Made by a program: the position numbers and the translations under genes. Of a stretch of 64,000 bases of DNA, positions 48,491-60,584 are shown piece after piece. Origin of the DNA: Ulva prolifera (taxonomy: Eukaryota > Chlorophyta > Ulvophyceae > Ulvales > Ulvaceae). The stretch is from NCBI GenBank assembly GCA_023078555.1, contig CM041197.1, positions 5,291,810-5,355,809 of the forward strand. The letters run 5' to 3'. Under the pieces are notes generated by a model. It saw only the letters and a program-made list of their open reading frames with translations, had not been told where the DNA came from and did not search any database. Numbering within the stretch: the stretch's first letter is position 1; each line of letters opens with the position of its first letter.

Positions 48491-50483
48491 GCATATGCAC
48501 CACCTGCGGCATGTGAGCGGCGTGAACTGAGATTGATGTGATGCAGTTGAAGCTCCAGCCGCCTCGGCACACCACACGTGCAACACCCAATCAGAGGTGT
48601 CGTTGGGCAGCCTGTGCTACTTTATGACCTTTCACTGATGCATGCATGCTTCATATGCAGGCTTCAATCACAATGTTCACAGTTGGCATGTTGGCAAGCG
48701 AGCTCTCTAGCTAGCATCTGTTTGGCAGAGCCACTGTTTGGCAGAGCACCACAAAGGTTTGTTCAACTGTCAAAGAACTCGCGATCTCATGAACATCAAG
48801 TCGACGGACTTGGGCATTATGAAAGAGCGAACGGGGCGAAATAGACACAGTACAGAAGTATCTATCAGAAATGTTGATCGAATTGATCGGACTAATGGCC
48901 ATGCAGCGGCCACAACTGCTCGTGACACCAATTTCTCGCGCCCACCATCAATGTTGCAAGCAATAAGGACTCAGAAGAGTTGACCCTCCCCGCTGGCAAT
49001 GGACACCTGGACGGGACATGTAGTTGACGTCGAGTACCGTCCAGTTGTGAAAACACAGTCAAACCTACAGATCGGTGTTGCGCTGCCAGAAAGCGGACCG
49101 TTGTATAGGGAGCGCGTGAGAATACTGATTGCGGGAACACAGCCATAGGCCTTAATTATGACAAGTCCGCGATGCGAGCAGCATAGATGCCCGTGAGGCT
49201 TGGCCGTTGGGCACCCGCGTCACACCTGCATGGGAGTGTTCGACGATATTGCTTCTGCAGAAATCTTTCTGGACTACGAGAGAAACTGCTTCCTGTATAC
49301 AGCGGTATGGTGCGCGTAGTCAACGGTACGCCACAGCTGGCCATGGGCGGACCGCCCAGATCGCAGTGCAGCTGGAGCTGGTTTCATTTTGCCAACTCTT
49401 CAAAGCATGAATGTACCACAGCGAGAGCATCCTAACGAGGCTGCACCTGTAGCTGCAGACATTTCTGTGCGCGCAGAACAATCTACGTCGTTTTTTACAG
49501 CACAACGGCCTATGAGCTCTACGAGGTGTCACTGTCAATCGCGCAATTCAACCTCTCAAGTCGAGACGCACCTGCGAGGACCTATGGAGGCTTGACACGA
49601 ATAAGAAACTGGTTGAAGTTTTGTAGCATGTGTACGGTCCTGCCGTGTCGTAGCTCAGGCCATATTTGTTGAATATACAAACGCCACCCCATATATATAG
49701 CCAACTGATTTTCTCCGCTGCAGTGCATAATGCAGATTAGCACTTGCCGTAAGTACTTGGGCAGCTTCCTCTTTGTGGTCTGGGTGGTTGCTGCCTTGCT
49801 TCGGTTGTCGCTGGTGACCACGCCTGCATTCGGTCGACTGCGTAACATGGCAATTGCTTCAGTTGTGCCATCCATCACATAGGCACACGGAGCAGCACAG
49901 GTACTGATGATCACACCTTCTCCCGTCACGAACAAGGCTCTGCTGACCTCTAGCGCAGATGCAACGCTGGTGTGCCCGATATTAGACTAAAGTCGGTGTC
50001 CGTGCAGCGGACAGCCATTCAGCACAATGCACCTGATGCAGCGATGCCCAGTGAACACCCTTCAACACTGCACTATCAACAGACTTTACAGTGGGTCCAC
50101 TCTATGGCCATAAAACGAGCTCACTGCTGCTGTAGCTTCAACTAGCTTGCTACTGGATGCTAGCCTCGGCTAGATGCCCACTGCCGCGCCCCCCCTAAGT
50201 GCAAAGGGCATGCAAGTGCCTCACAGCACCTTTCTTTTCGGAAACCAAGGTCCCCCGTCTTATACGCAGGACGCCTGTGCTAGCCTAGGCGTTGTTGCAG
50301 AGACAATCAGGACGAAGGTATGAGCAGACAACACCATTGGCCGCAGCACCCCTGCGGTGCGATCTGGGTCCGCTGAAGCGGCGACGAAACACTCAATGAC
50401 ACACGCGCAGATTGCTCCGCGACATCCATCTATCCACTGCAGCATCCCAACAGAACCACGTCAACACGTTCACAGAGTCCACA
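48491..50483. other. Spacer between GMC copies D and E with a gene relic
   Basis: Plus-strand frames NLQIGVALPESGPLY (49062) and RHTCMGVFDDIASAEIFLDY (49218) match the C-D spacer in order. A minus-strand frame 49585-49935 (NRSKAATTQTTKRKLPKYLR) reads like protein and is unassigned. A degraded arm of the TTACAAAAGAG repeat lies near 48816. No complete gene was recognised. Confidence 0.4.
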
Positions 50484-52897
50484 CTATCTTGACTCACCTG
50501 CGTGGGCTGCGGTGATGCGCTCGGCCGCCAGCTCAGCGAGCATGTACACGGTGGACATCGGCCCCGCGAACGGCGGCAGCTCCGGCAGCACCGACGCGTC
50601 CACCACCCGCAGCCCCTCCACCCCCTCCACCCGGAACTCCGCGTCCACCACGCTCCCAACAGCGCAGCCACCGCCAAAGTGGTAGATCGTGCCCGTCCCA
50701 TTGCGCACAGACATCTCTATAGCAGCGGCGGAAGCATTGCGGAACGGAACGTCCAGCTCCGGAGCAGGCGACTGCAGGCCCAGCGGCTCCCGCAGCAGCT
50801 CATGCACAGCACGCAGCCGCGACAAGCACGCCACGGCGTCACGCACGTCCGCGTCGGAGCCGAGGAAGTTTGTGTCGAGCACCGGAGGCTGCCGGGGATC
50901 GCTGCTGGCAGCACGCAGCCTCCCACGCGCTGTTGGGTTAATACCGCAGGTCGAAAAAAGGAGGTTCTCGGGCCCCGGCTGGAAGGCCACGTTGCTGAAG
51001 ATGGAGTATGCATTCTCGGCGGCCAGCACGCCGTTCGAGGCCACTGCCGGGACTGCCAGCGCACCTCCGCGGCCCGCCTTGAATGACGCGATGGACTCCG
51101 GCGACATCGCGGCGGCGGCGCTGCCCTCCGGTGCGAGAGGCACGGCCGTGTAGAGGTCAGCCTCTACTGTTGCGGGCCGTGCCTGCAGCAGAACCGTCAG
51201 TGTTATGTCCTGCCCGTCTCTGTGGGTTGCACACCCACGCCGGCGGGTTCTGCTTGAGGTAGTTACGGCTGTGTCATGGGTGCGTTGAGCTACTATAGAG
51301 CTAGCTAGCTAAAAGCACCCATGGCGCAGCCGAAGCTACGTAGTAGGTGGGTGTGTTCTCGCGATGCTCGCTCTCCCACGGTGCTGCCCGCGCCGCCGCC
51401 TTTGTCCTTGTAACACATGACAGACGGACAACACTCAATGCCATGCATTGGCAGATGGTGGCTCCTATGGCTCGACTCGCACATGATCCTGTGCATGAGC
51501 CTCGTGGACCCGGTGCGTGCGGACCTCGGATGCATGGTGCTTGTGGCAGGTGCAGGGTGCTCAGATCGTGATGCGTCCTGATGTAGCAAACCATCTACTA
51601 GTAGTACTGCGCGCGTAGATGGCACACTGGCAGACATATGTGACACATAGCTGATGCGCATGCATGCCAGGGCGCACACCACAGTGTTTTCGCCGACGGG
51701 CAGCTCCACGAGCTGGGGCACCCCCAGGCCCTCCAGCACCGACACTGGGCCGATCCCGCTGAGCTGCAGCAGCTGCGGCGACGCGTATGGCCCCGCGCTA
51801 CTCACCACCTCCCTCCCCGCCGCAATCTCGCGCTCCTGCTCCCCCTCCGGCGCGTCAGTCTGCAGATACTGAACCCCCACCGCGCGGCCGCCCTCGATCA
51901 CGATCTTGGTTACCGTTGCAGCCTGGACGAGTTTCAGGTTGTTTGCGCATGCGCCGCCCTCGGCCATGGCAGGGGAGAGGTACCCTGTGCAGGAGTCCAC
52001 GCGGCGGCCTGCGGCATCTACCGCGAGAGCGTTTGGCCAGATGCCGTCGGTGGGGGGCCCAGTGCGTGACAGGGGGTCAGGGACAGTCGGGATGCCGGCT
52101 GCGGCTGCGGCGGCGAGGTACTCAGGAAGGTAGGTGTGCTGCCGCTCTGGGGGGGGCTGCGCCACCTGCAGCTGCCGCTCAGCGCGGCGGTAGAGGTCCC
52201 CCGCGGTCGCGGAGTCTAGTCCTGCAGCACGGCATCGAATCAAGAACGGTCCAGACGTCCGACGGATGCGGTGGCGTGTATGACGCATGGACATGTTTCA
52301 GAAGCCATGTAGCATGGATATCACGGGGTGCTGTGGCCGCGCCGTCCGTGCGTTGGGCAGCAGCATGGGTCCCGTACCAGCAAAGCCCCAGGTGTCGCTG
52401 TCGAACGTGGCCAGGGGGGGCTTCGTCCACTGCGCCGCATTGATGGAGCTCGAGCCCCCCAGCGTGCGGCCCGTGAACTGGGTGATCGTTCGCCCAAGCA
52501 GGCCCGGGTTGGGCTCCGTCTCGATCGCCTCCGACACCCCCGGCATGCCCCAGGAGGCAAATATCAGCCGAGGCGAGCGCACCACCAGCTCCTCCTCCTC
52601 GGTGCGTGGAATGCTACGGTCTAGTACCACTACGGAAGCCTCTGGAAGGTTCCCGCACAGGCGCGCAGCAAGCGCGCAGCCGGCGGTTCCGCCGCCGATG
52701 ACCACAAAGTCCGCCTCGGTGGGCGCGTCGAGGCCGGAGATGGCATCGCCGTATGTGCCGTATGCGCCTGGCTGTGGATCTGTGAGCTCGAGCGTACGGG
52801 CAGTGGCCGTGCTCACGGGTGCATGCATGTGCGTGGTGGCCACAAGGGCACACGTTGCTGCTGCAGAGAGCGTTGGAACGAGCGTGCGCGGCAACAT
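50484..52897 (-). CDS. GMC-family FAD oxidoreductase, copy E
   Basis: Exons 52378-52897, 51680-52221 and 50484-51182 give 586 residues. The N-terminus (MLPRTLVPTLSAAATCALVA) is signal-like. FAD motif [19 protein letters not shown], signature 1 [15 protein letters not shown], signature 2 [15 protein letters not shown], catalytic His in IYHFGGGC, and Gly at the second catalytic site ([12 protein letters not shown]). Exon 3 shares ELLREPLGLQS and TAVPLAPEG with copies D and G, so these form a subfamily separate from A and B. After AHA the frame continues GESR and stops; the DNA there is CAG/GTGAGT, so a further 3' exon by splicing is possible. A TATA-like GTATATAT at 52952-52959 lies about 55 bp upstream of the start. 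Confidence 0.88.
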
Positions 52898-55800
52898 ACC
52901 TGGTGTCGTGGGCCCAGTGCGCGAGCTTCACCTGCATGCATATCCGTTGGAGGTATATATGCTGTGGGTGATGGTGGTCTTTCATGGTGCTCTGGCGGCA
53001 AGGTTCACCTGACCCCTTGGCTCATACATGATCAACAAAGTTGACTGCATGATCAAAATACGCCAGCCCGAGGGCCTCTGGGAGCTGCAGCTTCGCACAC
53101 GCGTGTCATGTTTGTTTCCGTTACAAAAGAGTTAACGGGAGAAAAGAAACACTGAAACCGAATCTCATCCTGTTTGTTTCCGCGGTTTCGTTTGGAGGGT
53201 CTACGCAGAACCGAGTTGGGGAGCCCTCGTGTGTGTGTGGGTGTATGTTGCATTTGATTCGGATGAGATTCGGTTTCAGTGTTTGTTTTCTCCCGTTCGC
53301 TCTTTTGTAATGAGTTGGGGAGCCCATATGGGGGAATATCGGCTTTGTCGCACGTGGTCAAGGTGACAAGACTTTACAAACGAGTGAACGGGGGCAGACA
53401 AACACCAGAAACACGTGACTAGAGGGCCGTGACTGCAGAGGTGACGTGAGGCGTACGTGAGACGTACGTACAGTTTGAACTCGGACAATTTAAACTCGGA
53501 CCAGCACCCACCGCGGCCGAGAGCCACGCACATCCGAGGCTATCAGCTTTGTGAACCATCGCGGAGCGTAGACATGTCACATTGGGTTTATGCCACTTGC
53601 AATCTGCTCACTGTATACGTATACGTAGTAATGTCACAGTACGGTGACAAGCTGTACAGCTGTGCACGTGTGCTACACCGTGTCACAAGGACAAATTTCT
53701 CTGGCTTAAGCCAGAGATGCAGGTAGCACCGTAGGGCACAACTTGAAACCTGTGCTACAGTGTGTGTCGTCCTTCCAGTTGGGGCTTGTCTCGACTGGTT
53801 CAACGGCAGTTCAAGTGATTCGGCGACTTGTATGTGTTGTCGCGTGTATGTCGTATGCCTCGAGGTGACAAGATCTCGACCCAGTCGAGGTGAACACTGT
53901 TGGCACCTCGGTCTCAACAGCAGCCTCGACCCACCATGTGCACCACAGACCCACACAATCAGATTGGAGCACAGACTGAGTGATGCTTTCAGAGCCGCCT
54001 GCCTGTCCACCTGAGCTTAAACTTTTACAAAAGAGCTTGAATTTTCTACGGACCTGCGATGGCCTCCATGAGAACATGGCCACGTGCCGTCTCCACGTCG
54101 ACGTCCAGATCCACGGTACCACCCGAGGTGGTTCGTTTTACAACTATTGAGGTGGCTGGTGTCGTATGGTGACCATGGCGCAGGCACGATCCGTGCTGAT
54201 GGGCGGCGTACCTGGATCGGCGTCAAGTGCAACGCGACTCGTGGCCTGGCTACAGAGCAGCGCGAAGCATAAATATAGAACAGATATGCAGCTTCTGCGG
54301 TCTGGCCACTGTGGTCGAGTTCCCCGGTTCAGGGCTGCGGAGCACGCTGAGCGCTGTCACGTCGTTGATATCGATATCTGGATTCAACGGGTTGATATCT
54401 GGATTACTGACCGCACGCAGCACGGCAGATACATAAGCAATTCCGAGAATTGCGATACGTCCCACAATTTGCTGACGACAGTGGCCAGCTGCGAGTATAT
54501 GTCTGGGAACTGCTTGCGCACTGAAGCATGCAACCCCCTGCAGCACGACGCCACGGCTTGGCAGGTGTAGTTGTAACACGTACTGTGGCTTACGGGAACA
54601 TGGACCCACCCCGACTGCTGCAGCTGCATGCCTCCCGCCTGAAGACTGTGCACAACTTGCCCTGCCCCCGCGGCCGAAGACAGTGCACAGCAGCTTGCCG
54701 TCACCATGGGAACCACGGACAGATCGTGGCCACGCGTGGTAACGATCGACACCACTACAAGAATGACTTGACCAGGGACAGGCTCCCGGAGGGCTGTTTG
54801 GGGAGCTCTCCCGGGTGATCGAGCGCGACTTCAGCGCCACTCGAATAGCTATATTGCGATAACCGTGGTCGCCGATCGTGCGATATGTTGTACCTATGAG
54901 TATCTGTGGGTGTTCGGTACGAGCCTGCGCGTTCTGGGTGATGCATGTGGATCGTCAGGACCGTGTGTTTGTGTGTGCAAGCCACCTGCTTCGGTCCCCG
55001 ATGTTCGAGATCAGCATGCGCCGGCGTCGTCCGTCGACGTAGAGACAATTTACGTACCCATTTGCGTTCTGTTTGCCGAGCACGAGTGCTGTGGCGGCAT
55101 CGTGAGACTCTGTTGAGCGTGGGGACACGCAGGTGAGCTGGTTCCCAGATCCGTCACCGCCTACGAATCACTAGATTCTTCGTACCCAATGACAGTCAAG
55201 TCTATCCTGCGCTTGGTGTCTGTCGATTTCGCGTGATTAGACGTGGAAGTCACTGTCTTCGCCGGTTGTAAGTATCGTTCAGTCCATCTCGTGGCTGGTA
55301 GGATGACAAACCTGGGCGTCAATAACGCTCGTTTAGGCTGCACATAGTCAAATATCTGCATATTAATGGCTTCGGAGTAGCCACTGGTGTATCATATGGC
55401 GCTTGGTCCCTCATGCGACGCGCGATTCCAGGCTGAGGTGCTTACTGCCTTCCTTTCGTCACCTTTGATAACGCGTATATCGGTCTACGCTGCGCCCATG
55501 GACACACTACAGATCGTTGTTGTTCACATGTGTGTCGTCTCGCCGTCGTTGAATGTCGAATCGGGCGCGTTCTGGCGAGGCCGACTTGGCTCGAGCTTTC
55601 CCAGGACGCACATCAGGCATGTCCCTCGCTCGCCGAGTCTCCGCTCGCGCCAGAAACGGCGTACATCTTAATAATGTAACTAAAGTGTGATGTTTGTGCT
55701 CTTCTGCGTCTCTTTATCGTCTTCTGTGGACGGATCGCGTTGCCCGGAAGTCGTTGTCGCGGGCGTATTTTTACTCTGTCCGTGGTAATTCGGCTTCCGG

Positions 55801-56934
55801 GTAATGCCGACGGGGAGCGTAAATCACATAGGATGCACCATTTCGTCGTTGAGCGTCGCATACATGCATCATAAAGTATTGGTATGATCACAGACAAATT
55901 ACAGCTCGTGTCGCGCCGATCACCCATCGCCGCTGCGCCATGGCAATATGCCACCACTCGCCTACCGGGAATCCCCATCAGCTCTACAACTTTGTCACAT
56001 CACATATCACCGCCCTGGCGCAATGGTTGCCGCTCTGCTCAAGCTCTGTCATACGAGGGCCGGCATCCGGCAACCAGGCCTGCGCTTTGCAGTCGGATCA
56101 GCATGAAACGTAAATCAGGCAGAGACATCTATGGGCGAAATTCTCTCTTCTTCTACTTGACTCCTATTACGACCAGCAGACGGTTGCTTGTGTTCAAAGA
56201 CGTTGTTGTCGTGCCGTATCCAGCTGTTGCCTGCAAATGGGATGCTTTCAGAGGCATAGCAGTCACCACGACGTGCCATCGTGCTCATCATAGTGCACAA
56301 CTGCTGAAAATTGCATCACAGGCGGGAGCAATCCTCACCTTCAGCTTGTGGTGGCAGGCCAATGGTGGCTGCATCTGCTACCTCACAGGCTTCTCATTTG
56401 CCAGACTGCTCATGCAGCCGTTGCCCTGCACCAATCCTCATGTCTTGAAGCAGCCATACACTGTCGGCCTCATGTCAGCGCCAGTGTTGACTGCATGCAA
56501 CACATCTTTTGCAGAAGCATACCTAGTATGGCGGGCCAGCTTCAGGTTGTCAGCCAGGCTGTAGTGTACTGAAGCAGAAGCTAATCATTCGTGAAGGCAC
56601 CTGTACCCATCAGCACGTGTCCATGCAAGAGCTAAACATGGCTTCTGCTTGGTGCTCCTGTCTCGAGGAGACACCTGTCGAAGTTCGGGACATTGCTGAG
56701 GCGTTTGTGACACCTGTTGCTGAGTACGGCATACCTGCGGTGAAGTGTCAACTTCGTCATGTTGCATTAAGAAGGCAGTACATCTGCATGCTTGACTCCC
56801 CTGCACACTCGAACTCGCTGTCACATGTTTTCTGGTCCATCCGCTAGATTGCACAGGAGCGGTCTCCGCTCCTACATGCAGTTTAACACGACCAGACAAA
56901 TGGGCAACTTCGTACCCCCCAAATAGACATCTCC
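52898..56934. other. Repeat-rich spacer, no recognised gene
   Basis: Holds the MITE at 53121-53310 and further arms of its family near 53373 and 54017, a TCACAAGGACAAA arm at 53692, and one copy of a sequence inverted at 59.5 kb (54757-54795). A 226-residue plus-strand open frame at 55884-56564 and a 94-residue one at 55387-55671 have no known motif. 54860-55900 is less GC-rich and could be old retroelement sequence. Confidence 0.4.
53121..53310. mobile_element. 190-bp foldback MITE with ~50-bp terminal inverted repeats
   Basis: Left arm TTACAAAAGAGTTAACGGGA... (53121-53170) and the complement of 53261-53310 match at about 47 of 50 positions. There is no coding capacity. Related single arms lie near 28454, 33604, 39498, 48819, 53373 and 59645. 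A clear target duplication is not seen. Confidence 0.75.
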
Positions 56935-57166
56935 TGAAGAGGGGGGTCTGCACTCGGGCCATGCACACGTCCACCGGGAACGCGAGCAACTCAGACATCG
57001 CCCAGGGCCCTGGGCGGTGTCTATAGACTCACAGTAAGATACTGAATGCTCACAGGCGGTCCCTGGGCTTAACGTAGAAAAGTGCCCAGGGAAAGGCCTG
57101 TTTTCGGCCAAAATGCCGTTTTCGCCCATGGACGCGGATTCGGCGCCCAGCGCACGCCCAGTGAGC
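56935..57166 (+). repeat. Left arm of a ~230-bp inverted repeat
   Basis: It runs GGGGGGTCTGCACTCGGGCC ... GCGCACGCCCAGTGAGC and contains the perfect palindrome GCCCAGGGCCCTGGGC at 57000-57015. The outer 120 bp is nearly identical to the complement of the right arm at 58565-58815; the middle differs and the inner 20 bp match again. Confidence 0.85.
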
Positions 57167-58564
57167 ACAGTGGGTCGAGAACACCCGAAAAACACTGTAA
57201 TATGTCTCGTAGATGTTCAGCGACCTGTCAACCGGTGTCGTGCGGGTATGTCCGGCCTGTATGTGATGCAGCCATGGAGAGCGGACACCACGCCGGCCTA
57301 GACCGGCTTAGCTACCACAGATTTAATCATTGATTGAAATCAAGTAACAGGCGGCATTGCTGTTTGTTTCTGCCGGAACTTGCGTGCAGTTTCTTCACCT
57401 CGTGAGGTTGCAAACAACGCAACACAGCATTCTAATGGGCCACAGCAGATACATACACATACCAGAAACACCAGCCTCACATCGCTCAAAATCATTAATA
57501 CATGTCGTTCGGGCAGTGGCGTTCTTCCGTCACAGAGACTGAAAGTACGCTGCCGTACACCGGCTCATCGAAGCCACGGCAAGAATGATCCCTGCGCGAT
57601 CTACAACTTACAGTCGACACGTTGTGGCATGATGAATATCTCATATCTTCTTCGTTTTGAAGGGCACGGAGGTGCTGCGAATCTGGCTGTGACGGCCGCG
57701 ACAGCATTTTCGTTCTCGCAACAAATAAAACAGCACTGCCGACTACGCAATGAATTATCGCTGTTCAACCAGCACCACTTGACGTGAGTGATCCGTGGAC
57801 AATCAGGATGTCTTCAGTGGGCGTGATGTAGCAGATCACAGAGCCAAGCACACAAAGAGGCTGTGTGTGCAAGTCATTCTGGCTTTGCTACACCTCTGAC
57901 GCAGTGCAGATTCCCATGACGGTGACGCAGAGCGCATGCTGAGTTCGTCTCGCGTACAAATTTATTGCATTGTTCTTCACAGAAGAATCCAGTCAACTGC
58001 ATCAGTTCTCTGTCTCTTGCACAATGCTACCAAGCAATCAGCATACAACCTGACTGGCAGTCAGTGTGTCATCGATTGCAATACAGTCTAGATGCAACTA
58101 CATGATACTATAATTTACGACAAAAATGTCAGCTTTATCAACCAGGCCAGCTGCATCCACATGGTGTTGATACAATGAGCTTCATCAACCGCCGTGCGAT
58201 CAGCCTCGATCACAGTTGTCAGCATCATCAAAGGTATCCCAACTGTGCCATAATTTAAGCATTCACACCTATTGGAGCCTGTTGTTTTATACTCATGCCA
58301 TGTACTAGACAAGCCAGAATGCAATGGGGACAGAGCCGCTGGAGCATTCAACCACAGAGCGACAAACCAGACCATCCCCAGGAGTGAACAACACTTGCAT
58401 TGGTTCTTGATAGCGCTCCAATCGTGCAGAGCAGCTTCCCAACAGCCTACAGGTGAAAGTACATGACCCCACAAGTCACAACGGCTAAGACGCCTACCAC
58501 AGCAATCGATGACATCAAAGTGAACGTCCCAACACTGAATATATGCATAATAAGGGCGTCATAG
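57167..58564. other. 1.4-kb segment enclosed by the inverted repeats
   Basis: No transposase-like or other recognisable protein on either strand. Less GC-rich than the surroundings in parts (57300-58500). Confidence 0.5.
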
Positions 58565-58815
58565 GCTCACTGGGCGTGCGCTGGGCACGCACTGGGCGCT
58601 GTAGGCGCTCCCTGGGCGAAATGGGTCATTCTGCCCAGGCATGCATACGTTTTTCGACAAAAGGGCCGCTTTCGCCCAGTGACTCAAGACGACCGCCTGT
58701 GAGCATTCAGTATCTTACTGTGAGTCTATAGACACCGCCCAGGGCCCTGGGCGATGTCTGAGTTGCTCGCGTTCCCGGCGGACGTGTGCATGGCCCGAGT
58801 GCAGACCCCCCTTCC
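58565..58815 (-). repeat. Right arm of the inverted repeat
   Basis: Complement of the left arm, with the same GCCCAGGGCCCTGGGC palindrome at 58738-58753, and several CTGGGCG/CTGGGCA words in the part that differs. Confidence 0.85.
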
Positions 58816-59853
58816 TGAAGATAATAACATCTCCATAAGACATTATGCGACTCGATGTTGAATAGAGACGTCCCATCGATTGGCATATTTCCTGTCGAGC
58901 TTAGGCGTACTTGTCTTGACCAATGATCGCTGTGGCACTGGGGTACGACGACAACGCTCTTGAGTTTACGTCTACAGAGACAAAGAGACAAGAAGAAAGC
59001 AGCTGTCACTGGTATCAATGGGCATGGTGGTGGCCACACTCTTCGCGGGGCTCGAATATCCAAAGTTGCAGCGTGGAAAACATGTATGTGCACGAATTCG
59101 ATACAATTTGCCTGGCCGAGACATGAGACAACTCTCCGTGTGTCGAGATGGCTTCAATGCTCCGCGTGTGCGGCATCTAATGGTAGTGTCAATGGCGTGC
59201 GTAAATGGCGTGCACCACCACGGCCCCGCGAGGTGGCATGTTATGTGAACTTGAACTTATTCCGGCGTTCGGATGCACGCCGTCGCACATTGAAAGACCC
59301 GGAGCAGGAAAGCATGCTGTTCCGGGCGATGGCACCCGACCAAACCACTGCCCGGAAGATGAGAAATTTCGACTCCCGGGCACGCAGACGCGAGCTGCGT
59401 GACGCTCAACCCGGAACTCTCAACCAGGAGACCGTAGCCACCAGTGTCCCTGGTCAGCCCGCTCGCCCGGGAGCCTGTCCCTGGTCAAGTCATTCTTGTA
59501 GTGCACCATACATGGCTTGCAGCTGCCCGTGTAGAAGCAGTCTTGCAACTGGCGATCGCGGCGGTCGCCCATGGGCCATGAACTACGCCCATAGCTACAG
59601 CGTCGCGGTGCTGCCCGCCTCGCCATATTTATCCTTGTAACACAGCAAAGTGAACGGGCGGAGACAAGCACTGCAAAGCATTTCTTTTATGATTCTGCAG
59701 AAGAGATTCTGCTTAATTTCTTCCAAATTAACAGCCACACACACCCACATGTACATGTGCAGCGACACTGCAGAAGGGCACGGGTGCATCCATGCATATG
59801 GCCACCAGTCAGCCGCTGTGGACTCGTTCGGCAGCTTCAGCAATTGCATGCTT

Positions 59854-59893
59854 GCGCAATTAATTGCGCAATTAATTGCGCAATTAATTGCGC
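59854..59893. repeat. Self-complementary 12-bp tandem repeat (GCGCAATTAATT)n
   Basis: Three and a third perfect copies. Each unit is self-complementary in the array, so any two copies can pair. Confidence 0.95.
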
Positions 59894-60205
59894 TTCTCCA
59901 TGATCCTCCACCCAGCTAGCCGCTAGCTAGCAGCTAGACGCCACGCAGGTGCCCACGCTCCCGGACAGTCACCCGGGTCACCCCGGCCGGACTCCGCGTC
60001 GGACATGTACAACCCTTCAAGTAAGTTGTAAGTTCTGCCCTCCATCATGGGGTGCTCCCACCCCACCTCAGGCGAGCCTGAGGGCACGCCTGTCGGCTGT
60101 TTTCCGCATGCCGGCACACACGCATGCAGCAGCTAGCCCCCCGCCGCCCGCGGCGGCGGGCCCGCGTCCGCACATGGGTCCACGTGTGGCTGCCCCCTGC
60201 AGCGG

Positions 60206-60299
60206 CTCGCGGCAAGCACCTGTATATGACTGCCATCACGCTTCAGGTTCCATGGAACCTGAAGCATGATGGCAGTCATATACAGGTGCTTGCCGCGAG
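60206..60299. repeat. 94-bp near-perfect palindrome
   Basis: 47-bp arms meeting at GGTTCCATGGAACC with no spacer and a single mismatch (ATCACGC against ATCATGC). Transcribed, it would be a long hairpin. Confidence 0.95.
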
Positions 60300-60584
60300 G
60301 AGCACATTTCTTTAAAGACATGTGCACATGTCTTCTCTCCGCACTGCTGCGCTTCCTGCGTCGCTGCCTCCTCCAGTGGCAGGCGCACTACGCGATGCGA
60401 GCTAACAGCGTGCCTGCAGCCCTTGCACGCCATCTCCCCCATCATCAACATGGCCGTGTAGCTGCCATTCGTTCGGAACTCTTCCATCGCCGGCGCGCGC
60501 TATCATGCAGCTTGTACGACGCCGGAGGGGGGGTCTGCAGAAGGCAGAGCAACAGGCCGCCGACTGTTCATGCCCGGGCCACAC

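Larger units (their letters stand above)
58816..60584. other. Spacer with short repeats, no recognised gene
   Basis: Contains an inverted copy (about 59465-59510) of the 54757-54795 sequence, a GTTACAAGGATAAA arm at 59625, a degraded TTACAAAAGAG arm at 59645, the GCGCAATTAATT repeat at 59854-59893 and the palindrome at 60206-60299. The plus-strand frame at 58960-59640 has no family features. Confidence 0.4.

Noticed and set aside
55884-56564. 226-residue plus-strand open frame
   Set aside because: No family features and rich in unusual residue order; surrounded by repeats.
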